From Allodiplogaster sudhausi (Eukaryota > Nematoda > Chromadorea > Rhabditida > Diplogasteridae), in contig CALZFC010000274.1 of NCBI GenBank assembly GCA_945643635.1, positions 851,501 through 915,500 of the forward strand: 64,000 bases of DNA, in the 5' to 3' direction. The position numbers were made by a program, and so were the translations under genes. Under the pieces are notes generated by a model that had not been told where the DNA came from, searched no databases, and worked only from the letters and a program-made list of their open reading frames with translations. Shown here piece by piece: positions 56,927 to 64,000 of this stretch. The stretch's first letter is position 1. The number at the start of each line of letters is the position of its first letter.

Positions 56927-57604
56927 AACATCGCTCTTCCTAATCGTTCCACCATCTGGCGGCCTGCCGGCATGTCTTCTTTGCTCTTCACATTGATCAT
57001 AGCTGAATGATGATGGCAGGGAAAAGAGAAGAGGAGATGAAAAGGTGTTGGAACGGAAACAACAACGAGGCGAGAGATTGGCTGATATTGAGAGAGGAAA
57101 AGAGAGAGAGAGAGAGAGAGACAGAGATACAGAGATACAGATATACAGAGTGATTACTCGATTTCCATCTATCAAATCAGTCTTAACCGACCTCTTCGAT
57201 CACATCAACTCATTTTTCGTTCTCCAGCTGGCGATGTACTCGTGTCAATGTCATTTCTTTCTTTCTCTGTCGGTCCTCTCTCCTCTCTCTCTTTCTCTCT
57301 CTCTCTCTGTCACTCTCCGCAATCTCACTAAAAGCGAATCTTGACGGAAATGAGTGGAGCGAACGGCAAAGAGAGAACGGGGAAAATTAGTTGAGTGGTC
57401 GAGAGAGTGATGCAGACTCGAGAGAAAAACAGGTAAGAGTGAGAAATGGAGTTATCGAGAGAGAGAGAGAGAGAGAGAGAGAGCGAAAGTGAGAGAAAGA
57501 AACAAAATGGACGCGAGTAAGAATTATAAGGGAGGACAGGAGGAAGAATTACCGAGGGAGTGAGATAGAGTGCGAAAGAGAAAGAGGGCGAGAGAAAGAG
57601 AGAG

Positions 57605-57653
<49 letters not shown>

Positions 57654-58605
57654 AAGAAGACAGCGGCTGCCGCACTTGCCACCCATCAACATGTCAATGG
57701 CGTTCATGCACCAGCTTATCCATAGTTCTTTTTTTTACGTCCTTAATATTTTTATGAAAATTTTTATCGCTCTCCTAAACCAGATCATTTTAATAAGAAG
57801 GAATTCTCTCTGTCTTCTCTTATTTTAATTCTGCCCGAAAACAAATATTCTTGCTAGATGGTAGAAGTCAAGCTAACTGCAGGTATCAGATAGATGGTGT
57901 GATTTTTTAAAGAAGAAAATAAGAAAATTCACGTAGGATCTTTTTCATTTTCTTTTTTTGGGATGCCTAAAAGCATCTGCTAAATTTAAATGATTTTTTG
58001 ATCTCTGCTAACTCGAGAAAGATTTCTTCAGCACAAACTACAGAATGACTTTTCGCCGATCTCTTTTCCTCATCTCTCTTTCTCTCTTTCTCTCTCTCTC
58101 TCACTTTCTCCCTCTCTCTCTCTCTCTTTCCTTTTCCTCCTTATCTTTCCCTATGCAAGACGAATTAGTGACAAGATACATACTTTATCCCTCGTTACCA
58201 GTAATTGTAGTTACATTATGTATGTGAACATGAAAGGAGTCATCATGGCAACTTTGTCTTCGCCTTCATCTATTCATTCCTTGCCCTTTTTTCGTCTTAT
58301 AGTTACCTTGATCTTTTTATCTCTCGTTGAGCTCCCCAGCTCCCGTGTTCTCTTTTGTATACTCTACCCATTCGCTCTCTCTCTCCCTGTCTCTTTCTCT
58401 CTCTCTCTCTTTCTCTCTCTTCTCTCTCTCTCCCTGTCTCTCTCTCTCTCTCTCTCTCTCTTCAGTTTTGCCCTCTCTCCCCCCTACACCCTACCCTCCA
58501 CTTCACCCCTCTGGCACCACCTACTGCTGTACAAGTGAACGGAGGTGTCTGGGATCGAGAGTGACGATGCTATTGCGGTTCAGTTTCTCGCTCCTGTCAT
58601 GCATT

Positions 58606-58638
<33 letters not shown>

Positions 58639-58864
58639 CTCTAGGATCCTCTCGCTCTCTCGCGCTCTCTCATTCTCTCATTCACCGTTCTCCAACCCCA
58701 TCTTTTCCCGCCTCACGGGCATATGCTCCCTCGTGCTCCCGAGTTGGTCGCTTTACGAGTCTCGAACTTTCTCTAACACTTTTCCGACTTCATTCTCCTC
58801 GAAGTATGCTGTCTTTGTCACTCTCTCTCTCTATCTCTCTTTCCTTTCCTTCTCTCTCTCTCTC

Positions 58865-58904
<40 letters not shown>

Positions 58905-59190
58905 AAGTTTTATTCCTTTGCACTCTCTTAGGCAGTGCCGAACTGAGTTATTGTCTGCGTTCCTTTGCACCTCAACGTCAGTGGAGAGTAGCGAAGACGT
59001 GAGAGATCGAAAGAGGGTGTTAGGATAGACAGAGCGAGAAAGAGAAAGAGAGAGAGCAAGAGCAACAGAGGAGACCGAAAGTGGGCGAGGGCGAGAGAAA
59101 GAGAAAGAAGGAGAGAGAGAGAGAGAGAGAAAAGAGAGAGAGGGAGAGCGATAGAACAAGGGAAACGGAGGGAGACCGAGAGTGAGAGAC

Positions 59191-59227
<37 letters not shown>

Positions 59228-59860
59228 ATTAGAGTAAGTAAATCGCAAAGAAGAAAAATTATATAGTAGTAGGCTTGAGAGCAAATGTGTAGACATCTAT
59301 TAGGACTCGTTTGGTAAATGGATGCTTTTGTCTTCATTCATTCGACGAATTGTTGATGCTTCATTCTATTTCTGGAATATTGCCGAGAAGCGCTCCTGTC
59401 TTCTTTAAATATTGCGTTCTTTTTATGTGCGTTATGAAGCCATCTATGTATTTGACATTACAAAGTTATTTATTTTTAGTTTGTCACTTAAAAATAAATA
59501 AATAAAGTAATTTAGTTTTTTTTTCTGCTAGCACGAAACCTCTAGACAGCCGTCTTAACAGCCTTTATCCTGCCATTAATCAAGATTCTCGGTTCATTGC
59601 GTCATTGCCTTCTTCGTTTACAGCTCTACCTCTCGTCTCTCTCTCTCCCTCGTCTCACTTCTCTCATCTCTCTATCACTCTCTCTCTCTCTCTCTCTGTC
59701 TCTCTTTTTCTCCATGTCCCTATAACCTCTTTCCTTTCAATTAGTCTTCTCAACTCTCTCTCCTTCAACGTCGACACTCTCTGAATCGCTCCCCTCCTCT
59801 CTCTCCTCTCTCTCTCCTCTCTCTCTCTCTCGCTCTCTTTCTCTCTCTCTCCCTCTTCAT
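55330..59860. other. Microsatellite-rich stretch without confident genes
   Basis: Dominated by (GA)n and (CT)n tracts (55690-55800, 56040-56210, 57100-57125, 57455-57490, 57590-57655, 58080-58130, 58375-58465, 58600-58635, 58855-58905, 59030-59225), plus a run of 14 G at 56503-56516. A possible exon at 55909-55999 (ESPSNEKGRDLLVRSRPETE) is also open on the other strand (FQRLADAARFLAGFLLEDLA). I cannot decide between them and call neither a gene. Confidence 0.6.
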
Positions 59861-59866
59861 TTCCAG

Positions 59867-62278
59867 GGGCGCCGAGGACAGAGTCAGCCTCGCGGAGTTC
59901 GAGCGCCAGCAAATGGGCATCAACACGCTCATCATCGTGTCCAAGGTTCAATTTCCAGTCTGCATTCTCTACTCTCTCTCTCCTCTCTCTCCTCTCTCTC
60001 CCTCTCTCCTCTCTCTCTCCTCTCTCTCTCCCCTCTCTTTTTCTCTCGTTCTCTCTCTCTTTCTCTCTTTTTCTCTCTCTCTCGCTATCCGATTTAATTT
60101 TAGTCTTGCTATTAATGAGAGATGACGCTGAGAAATTAAGAAAGAGAGAACGCGCGACAAGCAAAAAGCCTTATAATGGCACAGCGAAGTCTACTGAAAG
60201 AAAAGAAATAATTAGCTTCAAAACATTCGTAAGATTTCTTCTCTAATGTCAGCTAACTCTGCAAAACTTGGGATGAACTGCGCAAAACAGCCTCATTTTG
60301 TTTCCTTGTTCAGAATGTTACACGTCAGCACGTGTGCCTTTTTTCTTACTCTTTGTTTATTATCCCGGAACACACGACAATGAGAATTCGAGCGAAAGGG
60401 GAAAGAGATATGAAGAGATAGAGAAAGAGAAAGAGAAAGAAAGATGAAGAGAGACAGAGAAAGAGAGACGGAACGAAAGATTGACAAGAATAAGAACTGG
60501 GGCTAAGTTCGAAAGAGCTCACCAGCAACATCATGCATGGATGTATTCTATGTATTCTCTGCATCCTCCTTAGAAAGAAAAAATCCTTGGGCATATGAAT
60601 TGGATATGACCGCTAGAGATGGCACAATTTTGGCGAGAAGAAGAAGAAGAAGCATGTTTCGTGCATGAAAATGAATTACTGATTTGACGGCTTTCGCGAA
60701 ACCCTTTTAGCAAACCTTTTCATCTCCCGTTAAGACCATTTTTGCTTTTTCGAATTTTCAGAAAAATAAAAACATTTTGTCTCGGTTTGGGAAAACAGTC
60801 TTGTTCGCTTCCTTTTCCTAACACTTTTCGCTGTCTTTGTTACTCTGTCTCTCTCGTCTTCTCGTCTCTCGTCTCTCTCTCTCTCTGTCTCTCTCGCTCT
60901 CGATCTCTTTCTCATCCATCTCTACCTCTGTTTCCCTCTCTCTCCGCTGTCTCTCTACCTCTCTCTCTGTCTCTCTCGCTCTCGATCTATTTCTCATCCA
61001 TCTCTACCTCTGTTTCCCTCTCTCTCCGCTGTCTCTCCACCTCTCTCTCTCCCCTTCTCTCCTCTCTCCTCACGGTCTCTCTATCTCTCTGTCGCTATCT
61101 CGCTCTCTTCATTCAGATCTGCCAGCTGCTCTGTCTCTTCGCTCTCCTCTTTGCTTCTCTGCTCCTCTCGCTGGCCACTGCTCTCTCGGTCACTCTCACT
61201 GTGCTTCTCCTCCTCGAATTCGCCGTTCTCTCCCTCGCCGTCTATCATGTCGTCCGCGGCAATTTTGGTGAGCATTGAGAGTGTTTTTTTTTGCCTGAAA
61301 AATATCTGAGAGACTTTCAGAAGAAGCATCCTTTCAAAACCTCAATAATTATTCATCGAAGGGATGTAGAAAAAATATTTTCCATTTTCGGCATTTACAG
61401 TGTTTATAAGCCAATACCCATCAGAGACATTTACATAAGCAGTTTGCGCGTAGTTCGCAATATAAAGGCATTCATTTGTTAATGTGTGTTCGCTCTCTGT
61501 CTCTCTTTCCCTGCCTACATTTCTCGTCCTCCCTCTTCTTCTCTGAACTTCTCTCCCTGTCTCTGTCTCCCTCTCTCTTTCTCTGGTATCCTATCTCCTT
61601 CTTTGTCTGTCTGTCTCTCTTTCTCTCTCTTTCTCTCCTTCTCCGCGTGTCTCTCTCTTTCTCTCTCTCTTTCTCTCTCTCTCTTCCTTTCTCTCTTCCT
61701 TTATCTCCCTTCAGGAGTACTGCTCAGCTTCGTCGGAGTTGAGACGGCACTCGCGGTCTCGAGCATCGCATTTGCCATCGCCCTCATGGTTATCGACCAT
61801 GCCAAGGACTGCAGTGTGTCAGTGGGGGGGGGGGGAGCAGAGAGAGAGAGAGAGGGCAGAGAGAACAGAGATTGACAGAAAGATTGAGTTGGTGATGGAG
61901 AGAGAAACAGTTGGAGAGTTGAAGAAAAACCGAGGAGAAATTAGAGATCTTGATGAAAGTCTAAGAGGAATTGTACTGGTGTAGTTGAAGAAGGTAAAAA
62001 AAACCGAAAAAGGAAGCTGCAGTGAAGGGAACGAGAAATCACATGCCACAAAGCACGTGGCAGAAGAGAGATGAGCATGGAAGATAGTGAAAGAGGCAGT
62101 GGACAGAAAGCGGAACAGAGAAATGAGTTTAGATTTGAGCTCATGGAAGAAAGGTGAAGGTTATTTATAGACAAAGTGGACTCTCGTTGATAACATGAAC
62201 AGGACGTCTTTGGCATATCGTTTCACGTCATCTCTACATGCCATTCCATACTTGTGAATGAAAAAAGTTCTCTCTCTC

Positions 62279-62332
<54 letters not shown>

Positions 62333-62946
62333 CTCCCTCTCTCCATCTCTCTCCCCCTCACTTGTAAACAGGAGAAACGTCCAAATTATCTGGTTTTCAG
62401 TGGGTTTTTTTATGACAGAACTTATTTAAATGGGACTTATTCGTGCTGAAGAAAAGACACGGTTTTATTTATAAGAAGAGCTGTATAAGTATAAAGTGTT
62501 AAAGTGTTTATTTAACCATAATAATATTGAAAAAAGATATTAATTAGCAATAATAATTTTTCCCCTCATTTTAAGCCAATCCTGTTCGCTGCTCTCTGTG
62601 AGTAGCGAGGATCGCTTCCGTCTCTTCTGGCTCCTCCTCGTCAAGGCCATGTTCGAGCTCTTCCTCTGCCTCATGGTGGTCGCGGTCAGGATATTATACT
62701 TTTTTTGTAAAATAAAAAATATTAAAAAAATATATATATAATTACATAAAAATGATGAGTTTCCCAAGGTCTTTGACCAATTATAATACATAAATTTCGT
62801 TTACACATTTTGTTAAAAAAGAAAATACACATTCGTTTTATTTTAATTATTTTAACAAGAATTAAATTGCATTTCTTCAGCAATCGCCGATTACGCACGA
62901 GCGAAATGCTCTCGACGTCGAGGATGAATGCTCGTCCATTATCTGA
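59867..62946 (+). CDS. Four-helix membrane protein, family unknown (5' end open)
   Basis: Five exons join in frame: 59867-59945, 61117-61267, 61715-61817, 62576-62684, 62881-62946, giving about 169 residues. Exon 1 encodes AEDRVSLAEFERQQMGINTL before the membrane part. Exon 2 holds two helices (ICQLLCLFALLFASLLLSLA, VLLLLEFAVLSLAVYHVV). Exon 3 holds a third (VETALAVSSIAFAIALMVI) and exon 4 a fourth (FWLLLVKAMFELFLCLMVVA) after DCSVQSCSLL. The acidic tail is THERNALDVEDECSSII. The layout (four helices, a Cys-containing loop before helix 4) is MARVEL/tetraspan-like, but I see no diagnostic CCG motif. Exon 1 begins at a splice acceptor, so upstream exons probably exist; an internal ATG at 59912 is an alternative start. 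Long CT tracts fill introns 1 and 2. Confidence 0.62.
61824..61835. repeat. (G)12 run followed by a GA tract
   Basis: A homopurine stretch from 61824 to about 61870 directly after the exon 3 donor of the four-helix gene. Here the purine strand is the sense strand, an exception to the rule in this window. Confidence 0.95.
62272..62355. repeat. (CT)n microsatellite in intron 3
   Basis: A sense-strand CT tract in the four-helix gene. Confidence 0.97.
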
Positions 62947-63120
62947 TTGTGAGAGGGAGACTTATTCTGTCGTTTTCTCTCTCTCTCTCACTCTCATCTC
63001 TTTCCTGTAATTCTACGTTTCCGTCGTTCTCTCGCAAGTATAATGTACAAATTTAAAGATAGCGAGAGAGTATAAGAGAGGCAGAAGCAAGAGAAGGGGA
63101 ATATCAATGAATCAATCAAT

Positions 63121-63232
63121 ACCTGAGGCTGATCCAACCTCAAACACCAAACATCACCTTCGATTTTGATCGCTTTCGTTGCAATAAAGGAATAAAATTC
63201 CTCCAAACGCTCTCGAATTCCCCGGTTTTTTT
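63121..63232 (-). other. Possible exon on the minus strand
   Basis: The frame RERLEEFYSFIATKAIKIEG continuing DVWCLRLDQPQ ends at a CAG|GTATTG donor. Composition looks coding, but there is no defined start or acceptor. It may belong to a gene whose other exons I cannot see. Confidence 0.3.
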
Positions 63233-63694
63233 TATCGTATTAGAGATTTTGCAATTTAATGGGAAAGCCGAAAGTGAAACTTCTGCGACACTCCTGACAC
63301 TGTTTTCTTTAACAATCCGATTTGTGAAAATGCCGGTGAGAACAATAGCAAGTCGTGAGAACAGAGTCTTGTGGAGTATTGTGCACTTTTCTATTTTATG
63401 AATCTTTATTCAAGAACATATGCCAAGTAGTTTTGTAAATTTTTTATTTATAGTTTTTTTTTTTACATTCTAAACAAAATATTATACATATATTGAACAG
63501 AATGCTATTTCCCCTCTTTTTTCTCTCTCCATTAACGGGTGCTCCTCGCTTTGCGATCAATCAAAAAATGGGCATAATTCTTCCCAATCACTACTTACAG
63601 CATTTCCCTCCGTGTTACTTTTCCACTCATTTCTGTACACTTCTACAGCATCAGTCATGTGATTTTATTGATTATGAGATTTTCTGTAAATTAT

Positions 63695-63938
63695 TCATCG
63701 GGTTTTCATAATTTCTTCTAGTATTTTTCGCATCAAAATACCATCGTGTTCAACAGTAATAAACAAGTATTCCTGAATGAATTGTTTTATCACCTCCTGA
63801 AAGGGCACATAAAACATGTGTATTCATGTACAGAACAGCATATTATTCCATGCATACCTCGTTAAGTACCTCGTCGCGTTCAAAAGAACCGTAACCTTTC
63901 AACAACGTATGGAAATAGCAAATATTCCAACAGCAGCA
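63695..63938 (-). CDS. 3' end of a minus-strand gene running off the window
   Basis: Two exons, 63858-63938 and 63695-63796, join in phase 0 (AACGAG|GTATGC and CTTTCAG|GAGGTG). They give ICYFHTLLKGYGSFERDEVL, then EVIKQFIQEYLFITVEHDG and a terminal ILEEIMKTR before TGA. No domain recognised. Upstream exons would lie beyond 64000. Confidence 0.4.
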
Positions 63939-64000
63939 CTAGGATGTCGACAAAAAAATTATGCCTAGAAGATAGAATCTGACAATTAAGTGTTTTCCGA

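Noticed and set aside
57328..59337. Many long Ser/Leu and Arg/Glu open frames on both strands
   Set aside because: They read through (CT)n/(GA)n microsatellites, which give SLSLSL or RERERE in every frame.

Overview
This is a eukaryotic, intron-rich, AT-biased accessory region that most likely comes from a nematode. The evidence is: short introns with strong TTTCAG-type acceptors; a seven-helix receptor that looks like the nematode srh class; a second nematode-style serpentine receptor; expanded families of small secreted proteins; and MITE-like repeats between and inside genes. Unusually long (CT)n/(GA)n tracts fill introns and spacers. The exact species cannot be told from the sequence. No database search was possible, so every family name rests on motifs and exon structure read by eye.

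Layout. 1-5.7 kb: a duplicated block carrying a dead first exon of an ML-like gene, a decayed membrane-protein gene on the minus strand, and remains of a PIF/Harbinger-type transposon (transposase end plus a Myb/SANT-like exon). 6.5-10.8 kb: an inverted duplication with two convergent, apparently intact 5-exon genes for small secreted proteins that resemble DUF5648. 11-17 kb: dispersed repeats, a nested pair of MITEs (one hAT-like with a perfect 8-bp target duplication) and an srh-like receptor on the minus strand. 17-21.3 kb: a second receptor gene split by a 1.34-kb foldback element. 21.7-25.5 kb: a local duplication, one copy of which holds a 13-unit, 52-bp minisatellite. 26.2-29.9 kb: a 16-exon receptor-type tyrosine phosphatase with a Cys-rich two-module ectodomain.

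30.4-54.7 kb is the main feature: an array of seven genes (here ML1-ML7) plus loose exon relics, encoding secreted proteins of about 180 residues. Their cysteine pattern and C-terminal half fit the ML (MD-2-related lipid-recognition, NPC2-like) family. ML1 and ML4 are open throughout. The other five each carry different lesions: a lost splice donor (ML2), a nonsense codon (ML3), a 7-bp deletion (ML5), an 11-bp deletion and lost acceptor (ML6), and loss of most of one exon plus frame breaks (ML7). ML4 and ML5 share a proximal promoter with a CACGTG box, a TTATCA (GATA-factor type) site and a TATA-like box, which hints at intestinal expression. A sulfotransferase gene without a visible 5' PAPS-binding exon lies at 51.6-53.3 kb. 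The right end holds a four-helix membrane protein gene (59.9-62.9 kb) and the edge of a minus-strand gene.

The genes do not form one pathway. The region behaves as a fast-evolving accessory cluster in which tandem and inverted duplication, microsatellite-rich introns and MITE insertion repeatedly create and destroy genes.
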